NCBI RefSeq assembly: GCF_025464955.1
Contig: NZ_JAODNM010000031.1
Coordinates: 1 to 64,000 of the forward strand
Direction of reading: 5' to 3'
Length of the DNA: 64,000 nt
Source: Amycolatopsis sp.
GTDB lineage: Bacteria > Actinomycetota > Actinomycetes > Mycobacteriales > Pseudonocardiaceae
Shown: positions 1 through 8,658 of the stretch, in pieces
Layout of the letters: every line of letters starts with the position of its first letter
How positions within the stretch are numbered: the stretch's first letter is position 1
The notes under the pieces: generated by a model
Database searches by the model: none
What the model saw: the letters and a program-made list of their open reading frames with translations, nothing else
Told to the model about the DNA's origin: nothing
Position numbers and translations under genes: made by a program

Positions 1-165
1 CGCCAAACGGGTTACCGTCGACAGTAACCCGGCCCCTTCGGTTGGCGTCATACTGGCCGACGGCGGATCGGAGGTGGGTCTTGACCAACGTTCCGGCGTG
101 GATCAGCCCGATGCTTGCGGTCTCCGATGGCTTGGGGCGAGCAGGTCTCGGATCTCCCGGCAATC
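1..165 (-). pseudogene. Partial minus-strand coding fragment at the window edge, unidentified
   Basis: Reading the complement from about 165 down to base 1, one frame stays open to the edge with GC-rich third codon positions. It contains the peptide IGLIHAGTLVKTHLRSAVGQ. The GTLVKTH stretch faintly recalls the C-terminal region of some integrase-core transposases, but I cannot name a family. The stretch between here and the immunity gene (about 166-289) holds nothing I can identify. Because it reaches the edge, it could be the 5' part of a gene continuing outside the window. Confidence 0.2.
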
Positions 166-289
166 GCAACGCTGGGGAACCGGTCGATGATGCTGACAAA
201 GCTCAGCGAGAGCACGGCCCGCACCGGTCGCCTGGTTAGGCACGGCCAGTTCGTCGTCTGAGTCAGGGAGTCGAAGAATCCATGTCGCA

Positions 290-982
290 CTAATTGGTTG
301 TCAGCATATTGATGACTTCCGCAAGTTGAACTTCGCTCATCTGGAGAGGATCCACCCCGGCTGTCACTATTGTGCCGTTCAAGAAAGACGTGCACTCTAC
401 CGATCGTTGCTTGCTTGAGTTTTCTACTTTATTTCCCGAAAGGTACGTCATCCAACCAGCTACCGGTCGAGTCGGCCCTTGCTCCTGAAGGCTTCTCATC
501 GAACTGTTGGAAAACGTTGCCCATTCCGGATCCCAGCACTCTACTGTTGCACGAAAGATGTCTTGAACCAAATCTGGCGAGTAAAGCTCTGCGCCAGCCG
601 ACTCCGGCTCGGGCAAATTTAGAACAACGCAATTTTTGACATGAACAGTTCTCGGATCGGATCCACACAATGCACTGAAGCCAACTGGCGTCGAGTCTTC
701 ATTGTTCCAAAGCCCAACCCGGTAACCGAGATCCTCGACTATCTTGCCGGTAAACTGAGACCGCGTGGCCCCCGATTCAAGTGCGCGAACAATCGCTTCC
801 CTGTTCACGCTGACCCGATTCCGGGAAGCCTCAGCCATACTTTGCCCTCGTTGAAACCAACTTGCATAAGCGTGATGGAGCCGCCCTATTCTAGCAAGGT
901 ACTCTGTCAGTCTATCGGCACACTCGTCCAGAGATTCGATTCTCGGCCCCCAATAAGCGCCGAGGTAGAACGCTTCAGGCAT
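290..982 (-). CDS. Imm52-family immunity protein of a polymorphic toxin system
   Basis: This 230-residue protein begins with EAFYLGAYWGPRIESLDECA and continues with a WFQRGQSMAEA segment, a pattern I recognise from the Imm52 immunity family. Imm52 proteins neutralise toxins carrying the Tox-REase-5 nuclease domain, and such a domain is encoded directly upstream on the same strand. The ATG at 982 has a good ribosome site (AGGAGG) in the 17-base gap after the toxin stop, so the pair is probably co-transcribed. No signal peptide or membrane segment is visible, as expected for a cytoplasmic antitoxin. Base composition is less GC-rich than in the housekeeping genes downstream, which suggests horizontal acquisition. 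Family assignment is from motif memory, not a search. Confidence 0.75.
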   Translation of the reverse strand: MPEAFYLGAYWGPRIESLDECADRLTEYLARIGRLHHAYASWFQRGQSMAEASRNRVSVNREAIVRALESGATRSQFTGKIVEDLGYRVGLWNNEDSTPVGFSALCGSDPRTVHVKNCVVLNLPEPESAGAELYSPDLVQDIFRATVECWDPEWATFSNSSMRSLQEQGPTRPVAGWMTYLSGNKVENSSKQRSVECTSFLNGTIVTAGVDPLQMSEVQLAEVINMLTTN

Positions 983-999
983 TCCCGGAACCTCCTTTG

Positions 1000-1464
1000 C
1001 TAGGGAACGTACACCACATTGATTCCAACAATTCCATTGTCAGCAAATAGGTTTTTGAAGGCTTGCACTGCTATCGGCTCGGCAACACGCCACTCGACAG
1101 GAAGCCCGCCGGATACTCTGAGCTGACGTTCTGCCTGCGCGACCGCACTGTCATTTATACCGAATCCAGGATAGAAGCGACCATTCTTCGTGAGGTCGGC
1201 ATATCCAGGACCTTTGGCTTCAATAAGAATTCCGTCTTGGAAGCTGTCAAAATGAACTTCTCCGACACTGTCGATAGTCTTATAGCCCATTCCACTAGGA
1301 ACCCCTCCAGTGACCCGGATCTGATATGCGAGCGCCCTGGCGGGCATCGACTCGGTCACGGTATCCCAATTGCCGGGGCTACCTGTGCCGACCCAGCATC
1401 CGGAATTGTGAACGAGGACCGGCGTCTTCCCGGCCAACACGTAGAACGTGTGGGCATTGTCGAC
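1000..1464 (-). CDS. Tox-REase-5 nuclease toxin tail, 5'-truncated
   Basis: The readable frame encodes the end of a Hint-type pretoxin domain (VDNAHTFYVLAGKTPVLVHN) followed by about 130 residues of toxin. The toxin part carries VHFDSFQDGILIEAKGPGY, which has the D..ExK arrangement of a restriction-endonuclease-like nuclease core, then a QAERQLR segment and a terminal GINVVYVP. These match my memory of Tox-REase-5. Intact proteins of this kind have long N-terminal secretion and repeat regions; here only the tail remains. The frame runs into a stop at 1516-1518, and the Hint similarity ends near 1464. A GTG at 1440 could start a free toxin of 146 residues, but that is speculative. The Imm52 gene follows 17 bases later. 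Confidence 0.7.
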   Translation of the reverse strand, partial: VDNAHTFYVLAGKTPVLVHNSGCWVGTGSPGNWDTVTESMPARALAYQIRVTGGVPSGMGYKTIDSVGEVHFDSFQDGILIEAKGPGYADLTKNGRFYPGFGINDSAVAQAERQLRVSGGLPVEWRVAEPIAVQAFKNLFADNGIVGINVVYVP

Positions 1465-1472
1465 AGGAAGCT

Positions 1473-1640
1473 CGCGAGCAGCAGATTCTTCAAGATCCGG
1501 TACCCCTGGCGGAGATCACCCGGCTGCGGGGAAATCGGAAGGCTGCGAACGATCTGGCCGACCGGCGGAACACAGAGCTGCGTGACGCCGTTCGAGACGC
1601 TGTTCACCGCGTCCCCAAGAGGCGATGGCTACGCCGATAA
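1473..1640 (+). pseudogene. Short plus-strand coding remnant, unidentified
   Basis: Between the toxin tail and the AAA+ fragment, the plus strand has a 55-codon stretch with typical actinobacterial codon use. It contains the peptide DPVPLAEITRLRGNRKAAND and ends LRDAVHRVPKRRWLRR then TAA at 1638. It lacks a convincing start: upstream the frame runs into antisense of the toxin. I read it as the C-terminal end of an unknown gene, cut at its 5' side by the rearrangement that placed the toxin cassette here. No family is recognised. Confidence 0.35.
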
Positions 1641-1721
1641 CCAGCCCCCAGAGCGGGTTGGGCCCGCATTCCGTGGGTGCGTCAAAGAGGTTAAGAAGTA
1701 TCGCACTGTCCCACATGTTAG

Positions 1722-2216
1722 GGAGTCAATTCCCGCTCGCTGGACGAGGCCTACAACCTCGTCCAGGGCACCTCGGACGCCGGCGTCAACTTCGGCGCCG
1801 AGGCCGTCGCCGAGCTGCTCGTGCAGATGGAGAACCACCGCGGTGACCTGGTCGTCATCGCCGCCGGGTACCCGGGTGAGATGGACCGGTTCCTCGATGC
1901 CGACGCGGGCCTGCGCTCGAGGTTCGCCCTGATGGTCGACTTCCCCGACTACACCGACACCGAGCTCGAGCAGATTCTCGTGTCGATGGCGGAGGCACAG
2001 GGATACAAGCTCTCGCCGGATCTGCTGGAGGCGTTGCCCGCGCGCATTGCCGCGATCGACCGAGGTAGCGGTTTCGCCAACGGCCGGTCCGTTCGAGGCC
2101 TCATCGAGGCCGCCATCGGCGCTCAGGCCGTCCGGCCCGCCGCTCCTGACGTCGACCTCGACGCGCTGAGCGACGACGAGCTGACTCTGCTGACCCAGGC
2201 GGACCTCGGCCAGTAA
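1722..2216 (+). pseudogene. C-terminal fragment of a CbbX/EccA-like AAA+ ATPase
   Basis: The frame opens after a stop at 1719 and resembles an AAA+ ATPase from the Walker B region onward: LDEAYNLVQ, then VQMENHRGDLVVIAAGYPGE, then the arginine-finger-like LDADAGLRSRF and a C-terminal lid. This matches the CbbX/SpoVK/EccA class. Walker A and the whole N-terminal half are missing; similarity begins at about 1737, immediately right of the toxin-immunity debris. So the gene has lost its 5' part and cannot make an active ATPase. The likely parent is a type VII-secretion EccA-like or related ATPase. Codon use is normal for this genome, so this side is resident DNA and the left side looks foreign. 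Confidence 0.75.
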
Positions 2217-2285
2217 GGGAGCCGGCCGTCACGATCGTGGCGCCGCACGTGGGGGACCGCGACCAGGCCAGCTACCCTGAGGCAC

Positions 2286-3737
2286 GTGCCTTCTCCCACC
2301 ACCGAAACTTCCGGTAGCCGTCGTGTGTCCCTGTTGACCCTGGGCTGCGCCCGCAACGAGGTCGACTCCGAGGAGCTCGCGGGCAGGCTGGCCGCCGGTG
2401 GCTGGGAACTGGCCGCCGAGCCCGAAGACGCCGACGTGGTGGTGGTCAACACCTGCGGGTTCGTCGAATCCGCGAAGAAGGACTCGGTCGACACGCTGCT
2501 CGCGGCCTCGGACACCGGCGCCAAGGTCGTCGCGGTCGGCTGCATGGCCGAGCGGTACGGCAAGGAGCTGGCGAGCAGTCTGCCCGAGGCTGACGCCGTA
2601 CTCGGCTTCGACCACTACGCGGAGCTGTCCGACCGCCTCGACGACGTCGTCGCCGGCAAGGCCATCGCCTCCCACACGCCCGGCGACCGCCGCAAGCTGC
2701 TGCCGATCAGCCCGGTCCAGCGCCCTTCGGCCGCCGAGGACGTCGAGGTCCCCGGGCACGCGCAGCACGGCTGGGGCCCGCGGGTGCTGCGCACCCGCCT
2801 GGACGACTCGCCCGTCGCCGCGCTGAAGATCGCCTCCGGCTGCGACCGGCGCTGTTCCTTCTGTGCGATCCCGTCGTTCCGCGGTTCGTTCGTGTCGCGG
2901 CAGCCGGACGAGATCGTCGCCGAGGCGATGTGGCTCGCCGAGCACGGCGTCAAGGAGATCTTCCTGGTCAGTGAGAACTCGACGTCGTATGGCAAGGACT
3001 TCGGCCGCGACGGCGCCCGGGCGCTCGAGCTGCTGATCCCCCGGCTCGCCGAGGTCGAGGGCATCGAGCGGGTGCGCGTGTCGTACCTGCAGCCCGCCGA
3101 GACCCGGCCCGGCCTGGTCAAGGCCATCGCGACCACCCCGGGCGTCGCGGACTACTTCGACCTCTCCTTCCAGCATTCCAGCGAGACCGTGCTGCGCCGC
3201 ATGCGCCGGTTCGGGTCCACGGACTCGTTCCTCGCGCTGACCGAGCAGATCCGCGAGCACTCGCCGGCCGCCGGTATCCGCACCAACGTCATCGTCGGCT
3301 TCCCCGGTGAGACCGAGGACGACTTGGCCGAGCTGGAGCGCTTCCTGGTCGGCGCCCGCCTGGACGCCGTCGGGGTGTTCGGTTACTCCGACGAGGACGG
3401 CACCGAGGCCGAGAGCTTCGAAGGCAAGCTCGACCAGGACGTGATCACCCAGCGCGTCACCCGGATCTCGAACCTGGTCGAGGAACTGACCTCCCAGCGC
3501 GCCGAGGACCGGATCGGCACGTTCGTCGAGGTCCTGGTCGAGAGCACCGAGGACATCGATGGCTCCGGCGGCGAAGTGATCGGCCGGGCGGCCCACCAGG
3601 CGCCCGAGGTCGACGGCGAGTGCGTGGTCGTCGAGGCGGGCGACTGCGCGGTGGGCGACATCCTGCGGTGCGAGGTCCTCGAATCGGCCGGTGTGGACCT
3701 GGTCGTCCGGCCGGTAGCCGCGGACGCGGACCGGTGA
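2286..3737 (+). CDS. rimO: Ribosomal protein S12 methylthiotransferase RimO
   Basis: A radical-SAM methylthiotransferase of 483 residues that adds a methylthio group to the conserved aspartate of ribosomal protein S12. The N-terminal UPF0004 domain has cysteines at about 21 ([11 protein letters not shown]), 57 (NTCGFVE) and 86 (VGCMAE), binding one iron-sulfur cluster. The radical-SAM motif [11 protein letters not shown] near residue 186 binds the second. The C-terminal end fits a TRAM domain. The start is a GTG at 2286. The stop overlaps the pgsA start region, so rimO, pgsA and cinA form an operon. [11 protein letters not shown] and the sequence around the radical-SAM motif favour RimO over the tRNA enzyme MiaB. 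Confidence 0.93.
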   Translation: MPSPTTETSGSRRVSLLTLGCARNEVDSEELAGRLAAGGWELAAEPEDADVVVVNTCGFVESAKKDSVDTLLAASDTGAKVVAVGCMAERYGKELASSLPEADAVLGFDHYAELSDRLDDVVAGKAIASHTPGDRRKLLPISPVQRPSAAEDVEVPGHAQHGWGPRVLRTRLDDSPVAALKIASGCDRRCSFCAIPSFRGSFVSRQPDEIVAEAMWLAEHGVKEIFLVSENSTSYGKDFGRDGARALELLIPRLAEVEGIERVRVSYLQPAETRPGLVKAIATTPGVADYFDLSFQHSSETVLRRMRRFGSTDSFLALTEQIREHSPAAGIRTNVIVGFPGETEDDLAELERFLVGARLDAVGVFGYSDEDGTEAESFEGKLDQDVITQRVTRISNLVEELTSQRAEDRIGTFVEVLVESTEDIDGSGGEVIGRAAHQAPEVDGECVVVEAGDCAVGDILRCEVLESAGVDLVVRPVAADADR

Positions 3738-4387
3738 GTGCCGCCACCAGCGATGCCGGGGCGGGTGAAGGCACCGGCCCGAAGCCGCCGCCACCGGCCG
3801 CGGTACCGGAGCCGACGCCGGTACCGACGCTGAACCTGGCCAATCTGCTGACCATGTCCAGGCTGGCCATGGTGCCGTTGTTCGTCGCGGCGCTGCTCGT
3901 CGCGGACGGCACCGACACCTGGTGGCGGGCGGTCGCGACCGCGATTTTCGCTGTCGCGTCGTTCACCGACCAGGTCGACGGCTGGGTGGCTCGCCGGTAC
4001 GGCCTGGTCACCGACTTCGGCAAGATCGCCGACCCGATCGCGGACAAGGCCCTGATCGGCGCCGCGCTCATCGGGCTGAGCGCGCTGGGCGAGCTCGGCT
4101 GGTGGGTGACCATCGTCATCGCGATCCGGGAGATCGGCGTCACGCTGCTGCGCTTCTGGGTGATCCGGCACGGCGTCATCCCGGCGAGCCGGGGCGGTAA
4201 GGCGAAGACGTTGACGCAGGTCGCGGCGATCGTGGCGTACCTGCTGCCGCTGCCCGCGTCCGCCGACATCGTCCGCTGGGTCCTGATGGGGCTCGCGCTC
4301 GTGCTCACTGTCGTGACCGGCCTCGACTACGTTTTCCGGGCGGTCCGGTTGCGTGCCGCCGGCCTGCGGGCCGCTTCGGGGGCGTGA
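3734..4387 (+). CDS. pgsA: CDP-diacylglycerol-glycerol-3-phosphate 3-phosphatidyltransferase
   Basis: Makes phosphatidylglycerol phosphate from CDP-diacylglycerol and glycerol-3-phosphate in the membrane. The 217-residue protein has a proline-rich N-terminus, several hydrophobic segments and the complete CDP-alcohol phosphotransferase signature: D82-G83, A86-R87, G96, D100 and D104, with the expected spacing. I chose the GTG at 3734, which overlaps the rimO stop, over a longer open frame that runs back into rimO. The cinA GTG begins one base after the TGA. It sits in the same relative place as the pgsA gene before clgR in mycobacteria. Confidence 0.92.
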   Translation: MSAATSDAGAGEGTGPKPPPPAAVPEPTPVPTLNLANLLTMSRLAMVPLFVAALLVADGTDTWWRAVATAIFAVASFTDQVDGWVARRYGLVTDFGKIADPIADKALIGAALIGLSALGELGWWVTIVIAIREIGVTLLRFWVIRHGVIPASRGGKAKTLTQVAAIVAYLLPLPASADIVRWVLMGLALVLTVVTGLDYVFRAVRLRAAGLRAASGA

Positions 4388-4849
4388 GTGGACGTCCGTG
4401 ACGTCGTGCAGGCCCTGATAGCGCGAAGGCAGACTGTGGCAACCGCGGAGTCGCTCACCGCTGGGCTCGTCTGCGCCGCGCTCACCGACATCCCCGGTTC
4501 CAGTGCCGCCGTCCGCGGCGGGCTCGTCGTCTACGCGACGGATCTGAAGGCGAAACTGGCCGGCGTGGACCCGGCGCTGCTCGCCCGGACCGGGGCGGTG
4601 CACCCGGATGTCGCAACGCAGCTCGCCGAGGGCGCGCGGGCGCGCTGCGAGGCGGACTGGGGCCTCGGGCTGACCGGCGTCGCCGGACCTGATCCGCAGG
4701 ACGGCGTCCCTCCCGGGACCGTTTTCATCGGACTCGCTGGTCCAGGCGTTGCCACCGTCCGTGAGCTGGCGCTGGACGGCGGCCGGGAGGCCGTCCGGGC
4801 GGCTTCGGTGGCGGCCGCGCTGGACCTCCTCGGGGAACATTTGGGGTGA
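4388..4849 (+). CDS. CinA C-terminal-domain protein, nicotinamide-nucleotide amidase type
   Basis: A 153-residue stand-alone CinA C-terminal domain, the family of PncC enzymes that deamidate nicotinamide mononucleotide to nicotinate mononucleotide in the pyridine nucleotide salvage cycle. Visible landmarks are the N-terminal TAESLTAGLVCAALTDIPGS and GLTGVAGPD, both typical of the fold. The N-terminal molybdopterin-binding-like domain of long CinA proteins is absent. The GTG start directly follows the pgsA TGA, so translation is probably coupled. Activity is inferred from the family; some members may have other substrates. Confidence 0.88.
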   Translation: MDVRDVVQALIARRQTVATAESLTAGLVCAALTDIPGSSAAVRGGLVVYATDLKAKLAGVDPALLARTGAVHPDVATQLAEGARARCEADWGLGLTGVAGPDPQDGVPPGTVFIGLAGPGVATVRELALDGGREAVRAASVAAALDLLGEHLG

Positions 4850-4856
4850 TCGGCGC

Positions 4857-4915
4857 GTTCGCCCTTGGCGTACGGCCGTGTCAATTCCTGCGGTTACCCG
4901 TCCCGACTGGGTAAC
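4857..4915 (+). promoter_or_regulatory. Candidate ClgR operator and second palindrome upstream of clgR
   Basis: GTTCGCCCTTGGCGTAC at 4857-4873 is a near-perfect palindrome of the form CGC-N5-GCG, the layout described for ClgR binding sites in actinobacteria. A second inverted repeat, GTTACCC at 4893-4899 with GGGTAAC at 4909-4915, lies between it and the clgR ATG. Both fall in the 98-base gap between cinA and clgR, which fits autoregulation of clgR. Whether the second repeat is a separate operator is unknown. Confidence 0.55.
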
Positions 4916-4947
4916 GTGGTGGGTATCAGTCCGGGAAGGGAGGCGCG

Positions 4948-5454
4948 ATGACCGTGCTCTTGCGTGAGGCGATCGGCGATCGGCTCCGGCATGCTCGTAC
5001 CAATCAGCGTCGTACGCTGCGTGACATCTCTCGCGCCGCCAGGGTGAGTCTCGGATACCTCTCCGAGGTGGAGCGTGGTCAGAAGGAGGCGTCCAGCGAG
5101 CTGCTGGCGTCGATCTGCGACGCACTGGAACTCCCACTGGCTGAGTTGCTCCACAACGTGGCCGCCGATGTGTCCGCCTTGGACAATGTCGAGGTGGTCC
5201 CCGTCGGCCGACCGGCCGAGCGGGTGCCGCGAGGTGGCTCCGAAGGTGCTTCGGGCGCCAGGGTGGCGAAGGCCTCCACCGGCGGCGGGTATTCCGCCGG
5301 CACCCGGGTGGACGGTGTTCTCAGCACCGAGCTGGACGAGCTGGAGAGCTTGAACAGCCTTGCCGACCTGCGGATTTCCCCTTCCGCTCGGATGGGGACG
5401 ACCCTGCGGACGACGATCAGCGCGCCGAAGATGGCGTCCATTATCGCCGCTTGA
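4948..5454 (+). CDS. clgR: Transcriptional regulator ClgR
   Basis: An XRE-family DNA-binding protein of 168 residues. Residues about 8-64 form a helix-turn-helix domain ([20 protein letters not shown]). In actinobacteria ClgR activates clp protease and other envelope or proteotoxic stress genes and is itself a Clp substrate. The C-terminus ends in [10 protein letters not shown]; the terminal small hydrophobic residues are consistent with a Clp recognition tail. The start ATG at 4948 has a GGGAGG ribosome site. The order clgR, pspA, pspM matches mycobacteria, where ClgR controls the Psp response. A strong terminator follows at 5471. Confidence 0.9.
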   Translation: MTVLLREAIGDRLRHARTNQRRTLRDISRAARVSLGYLSEVERGQKEASSELLASICDALELPLAELLHNVAADVSALDNVEVVPVGRPAERVPRGGSEGASGARVAKASTGGGYSAGTRVDGVLSTELDELESLNSLADLRISPSARMGTTLRTTISAPKMASIIAA

Positions 5455-5470
5455 CTCTCTTCAGTGAGCG

Positions 5471-5504
5471 GAACGACCCCGGGCTTCGGTCCGGGGTCGT
5501 TCTC
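5471..5504 (+). terminator. Rho-independent-type hairpin after clgR
   Basis: GAACGACCCCGG (5471-5482) and CCGGGGTCGTTC (5491-5502) form a perfect 12-bp stem with an 8-base loop, followed by TTCTCG-type sequence. It lies 17 bases after the clgR stop. The 230 bases between it and pspA presumably carry the pspA promoter; GGAAC at 5597 and CGTT at 5620 resemble an ECF-type promoter but with an 18-base spacer, so I do not call it. Confidence 0.7.
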
Positions 5505-5736
5505 GTACGCTGTGACGCAGGTGACGCTCACCGGTCAGGGTCGTCCCTGAATTCCCCCGGGGTCGCCTGGAACGATGGACGTCAACCTGACACGATGGAA
5601 CTCAACACCGGGGTCGAGACGTTGCCCATCTGTACCGATGGCACGCCCCGCACAGGGGACGTGCCGAGGTGCGGGGGGAGCGACGCCCCACCAACGGGGA
5701 TTCAGCCAGTGGGACGCAAGAAGGCAGGCGGAGGAG

Positions 5737-6591
5737 ATGGCCAACCCTTTCGTGAAGTTCTGGAAGTACATGATGGCGGCGTTCTCGTCGAAGATCGACG
5801 AGCACGCTGACCCGAAGGTACAGATCCAGCAGGCCATCGAGGAGGCACAGCGCAATCACCAAGCGCTCTCCCAGCAGGCCGCTTCCGTGATCGGTAACCA
5901 GCGGCAGCTGGAGATGAAGCTCAACCGGCAGCTCGGTGAGGTCGAGAAGCTCCAGTCCTCGACGCGCCAGGCGCTGGTGCTTGCCGACGAGGCAAGGGGC
6001 AAGGGGGACGAAGAGAAGGCGACGCAGTTCGAGACTGCCGCCGAAAGCTTCGCCGCCCAGCTCGTCACCGCCGAGCAGAGCATCGAGGATCTGAAGACGC
6101 TGCACGACCAGTCGCTGCAGGCCGCTTCGCAGGCCAAGGTGGCTGTGGAGCGCAACGCGACGATGCTGCAGCAGAAGCTGGCCGAGCGCACGAAGCTGCT
6201 CTCTCAGCTCGAGCAGGCCAAGATGCAGGAGAAGGTCTCGGCTTCGCTCAACCAGATGTCGGAGCTGGCGGCGCCGGGTAACACCCCGTCGCTCGAAGAG
6301 GTCCGGGAAAAGATCGAGAAGCGCTACACGACCGCGCTGGGCTCTGCTGAGCTCGCGGGTAACTCGGTCCAGGGCCGCATGCTCGAGGTCCAGGCCTCGA
6401 CCACGCAGATGGCCGGGCATTCGCGGCTCGAGCAGATCCGTTCGTCGATGAAGGGCGATTCGGTGGCTCAGGTCACCGACGGTTCCTCGGCGGCGGCGGC
6501 GGTGGCGAAGTCGGCCGCGGCGGCCAAGACGAGCGCGGACATCCAGAAGGAGATCCAGGCTCGCGTCCAGTCGGAGCAGCAGAAGAACTAG
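5737..6591 (+). CDS. pspA: Phage shock protein A / IM30 family protein
   Basis: A 284-residue PspA/IM30 protein, a peripheral membrane protein that stabilises the inner membrane under envelope stress. It starts [20 protein letters not shown], an amphipathic N-terminal helix, followed by a long coiled coil rich in Gln, Glu and Ala (residues about 25-220), and an Ala-rich C-terminal extension. I chose the ATG at 5737, which has GGAGG in front, over an upstream in-frame extension that looks like leader sequence. It lies between clgR and pspM, as in mycobacteria, where the three act together. Confidence 0.93.
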   Translation: MANPFVKFWKYMMAAFSSKIDEHADPKVQIQQAIEEAQRNHQALSQQAASVIGNQRQLEMKLNRQLGEVEKLQSSTRQALVLADEARGKGDEEKATQFETAAESFAAQLVTAEQSIEDLKTLHDQSLQAASQAKVAVERNATMLQQKLAERTKLLSQLEQAKMQEKVSASLNQMSELAAPGNTPSLEEVREKIEKRYTTALGSAELAGNSVQGRMLEVQASTTQMAGHSRLEQIRSSMKGDSVAQVTDGSSAAAAVAKSAAAAKTSADIQKEIQARVQSEQQKN

Positions 6592-6627
6592 CTCACGAGG
6601 CTGGCTCAGAGCACGAGGGGGAGCGCG

Positions 6628-7599
6628 ATGGGGTCGGGCAAGCGGGATTTCAGTGATTTCAACGCCAAGTTGGAAAAGCACATCGAACGCCTGCCCGACT
6701 ACGCCCAGCGCGCGCAGGAAAAGCTGCAGAAGTACCTGCCGCCGACCGAGGGCGGGGGTGCGCGAACCGCGCCCCCGCGTCGGCCGGTGTCGCCCCGGCC
6801 CGCTTCCGCGCAGCAGCGGATGCAGGCCATGTCGAAAATGGCGATGGGCATGTCCACCACGGACATTCCCGTTGTCTCCGAAGTCCGCTCCAAATGGGCG
6901 AGATGGAACGAACCAGCCGCGAAGCTGGCTCGCCGCAAGCGGCGGACGTCGCGTGCGCTGACCCTGTGGATCGTGCTGGGGCTCCTGTCGGCGCTGTACT
7001 TCACCGCCGGGATCCTGGATTTGCTCGGTGCCGGCGGGTTGAGCCAGATGACCGCGGGTGTCGCGGGGACAGTCGTCTTCTCCGCGCTGAGCATCCGGTC
7101 GGGCGTCCGGCTCCGTCAGCTCAACCGCACCGTGCTCCCGGTGAGCACGGCTCCGCCGCCGTTGCCGCCCGTCGGCTCTGCCGCGCGTGGGCCGATGGAC
7201 AGGCTCGCCGAGAACGAGGCCACGCTGGCCGAGCTCCTCCGCCAGCTCACCGTCCCGAGTTCTGTCGGCGTCACCGCTGTGCCAGAGGTGTCCGTCGCCG
7301 ATGCCCGCGCCACAGCCTCCGAGGCCGCGCAAGCCCTTCGCGCCCTCGCCGAACGCCTCCAAGCCGTCGAGCGCGCCCGTGACGCCACTCCGGCCGCCAA
7401 CCGGGGCACGCTGGACTCCGCCGTCGGCACGCTGCGAGAACAACTCGACGATGGCCTCGCGGGCTACGGCAGCCTGATCGCCGCCGCCGGCCACGCCGTC
7501 GCCGCGAGCGGTGGTGGCATACAGGCGTCCAAACAGGCCCTCACCGACGCCACCGACCACCTCGCCGGCCTCGCCATGGCTCTCCGCGAACTCTCCTGA
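6628..7599 (+). CDS. pspM: Phage shock envelope stress response protein PspM
   Basis: A 323-residue protein with a basic, disordered N-terminal part (residues 1-110), a double hydrophobic segment at about 112-155 (ALTLWIVLGLLSALYFTAGI and the following stretch), and an Ala/Arg-rich C-terminal helical region. This architecture and its position 36 bases after pspA match PspM, the membrane partner that anchors PspA in mycobacteria. GAGGGGGAG precedes the ATG. A PspN-like gene is not seen downstream. The assignment depends on synteny and topology more than on sequence motifs. Confidence 0.8.
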   Translation: MGSGKRDFSDFNAKLEKHIERLPDYAQRAQEKLQKYLPPTEGGGARTAPPRRPVSPRPASAQQRMQAMSKMAMGMSTTDIPVVSEVRSKWARWNEPAAKLARRKRRTSRALTLWIVLGLLSALYFTAGILDLLGAGGLSQMTAGVAGTVVFSALSIRSGVRLRQLNRTVLPVSTAPPPLPPVGSAARGPMDRLAENEATLAELLRQLTVPSSVGVTAVPEVSVADARATASEAAQALRALAERLQAVERARDATPAANRGTLDSAVGTLREQLDDGLAGYGSLIAAAGHAVAASGGGIQASKQALTDATDHLAGLAMALRELS

Positions 7600-7613
7600 C
7601 CCACCCGCCCGCG

Positions 7614-7644
7614 CGAGTCCCTCGTTCGCCAGGCCGAGTCCCAC
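7614..7644. repeat. Degenerate GTGGGACTCG-family repeat copies (locus A)
   Basis: Just after pspM, CGAGTCCCAC occurs at 7635-7644 and a decayed copy (CGAGTCCCTCG) starts at 7614, about 21 bases earlier. They belong to the dispersed family seen at 18058, 41324, 42670 and 59785. The locus carries the reverse orientation only. Confidence 0.6.
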
Positions 7645-7748
7645 GTCCACCAACGCGTGTCCGCCTTTTGCATTGCAAGGACCGGGGGCGAGTGCTGCAC
7701 GCGCAGGGGTTCTGAGGGCCTGTCGCAGGTGTGACGCTGTGACCTGTC

Positions 7749-7765
7749 GTGAAGGCCACCTTCAC
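7749..7765. repeat. Perfect palindrome GTGAAGG-CCA-CCTTCAC
   Basis: A 7-bp perfect inverted repeat around CCA in the gap between pspM and the GntR gene. Its core AAGGCCACCTT reappears in the large hairpin after ftsZ (51403-51449), so this looks like a second dispersed repeat family. The rest of the 270-base gap (7600-7869) shows no gene. Confidence 0.5.
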
Positions 7766-7869
7766 GGCGTAAGGCGCTGCGGTAGACCGGAACCGGCCAC
7801 CGAAGGCCGGACCACCACTCCGCGAAATCTTCTCGGTGAAACAGTGATGTAACCCAAAACCACGTTTCG

Positions 7870-8613
7870 GTGAAATCTGCGCGGCTTACCGTGATGGGGG
7901 TGGATGCAGGGCTGTATACAGCGTCGGATACGCCGGGCTCTCGCGCGGCCCGGGTCTACCTGCAACTCCGGGAGGAGGTCACGGGCGGGTTGGTCACCCC
8001 GCGGATCCGGCTGGCCGAGGAACGGCTGGCGCAGCGGTACGGCGTGTCGCGGACACCGGTGCGCGAGGCGCTCGCCCGGCTCGCCACCGACGGTCTGATC
8101 GAACGCCGGGAGAACGGTTTCTACGTCACCACCCCTACTCTGTCCGAACTCAGCGACCTCTACGAACTCCGTGTCACCCTCGAACTGCGAGGAATCGCCA
8201 GGGCGAGGGAGGACCCGCCGGCCGGCCGCCATGACGCGGCGATCCTGGCCGCCGAACTCGACCGTTGGCGGGCACTGCAGGCGAGCCCGCCCGCCCCGGA
8301 CCCGGGGTTCGTGCTGCTCGAGGAACAGTTTCACGTCGCCTTGTCCCTCGCGTCGGGCAATCCGGCCCTGGCCGACGCGTTGGTCGTGGTGAACCAGAAG
8401 ATCCGCCGCGTGCGGAGGTACGACTTCCTCACCGCGGACCGGGTCGCTTCGACCATCGCCGACCACCTGGAGATCCTCGAACTCCTCCGGGACGGCGAAC
8501 TGGACCATGCCTATCACGCTTTGCACGACCACGTCGGCGGTTCGCAGGCGATGGTGCTGCGTCGGGCCGAACGCGGTCTCACCCAGTTGGCGCTCCACAG
8601 TGGACTTTCATGA
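7870..8613 (+). CDS. GntR-family (FCD subfamily) transcriptional regulator
   Basis: A 247-residue regulator with an N-terminal winged helix (LAEERLAQRYGVSRTPVREA is the characteristic GntR recognition region) and a C-terminal all-helical FCD ligand-binding domain with metal-type acidic and histidine residues (FHVAL, HLEILELL). It lies 45 bases upstream of the allophanate hydrolase gene on the same strand and probably controls it in response to a nitrogen-containing metabolite. The start is uncertain: GTG 7870 gives the longest form, while ATG 7894 would be shorter and still include the whole DNA-binding domain. Confidence 0.85.
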   Translation: MKSARLTVMGVDAGLYTASDTPGSRAARVYLQLREEVTGGLVTPRIRLAEERLAQRYGVSRTPVREALARLATDGLIERRENGFYVTTPTLSELSDLYELRVTLELRGIARAREDPPAGRHDAAILAAELDRWRALQASPPAPDPGFVLLEEQFHVALSLASGNPALADALVVVNQKIRRVRRYDFLTADRVASTIADHLEILELLRDGELDHAYHALHDHVGGSQAMVLRRAERGLTQLALHSGLS

Positions 8614-8658
8614 CCGGGCTCTGAACACCGGACCCGGTCGACCGGAAAGGATCCCATC

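Noticed and set aside
1063..1932. Plus-strand 289-codon frame across the toxin tail and the AAA+ fragment
   Set aside because: Runs antisense to the toxin and out of frame with the AAA+ sequence; no domain.
5597..5623. ECF-type promoter for pspA (GGAAC...CGTT)
   Set aside because: The spacer of 18 bases is longer than usual and other weak matches exist nearby, so it is not called.
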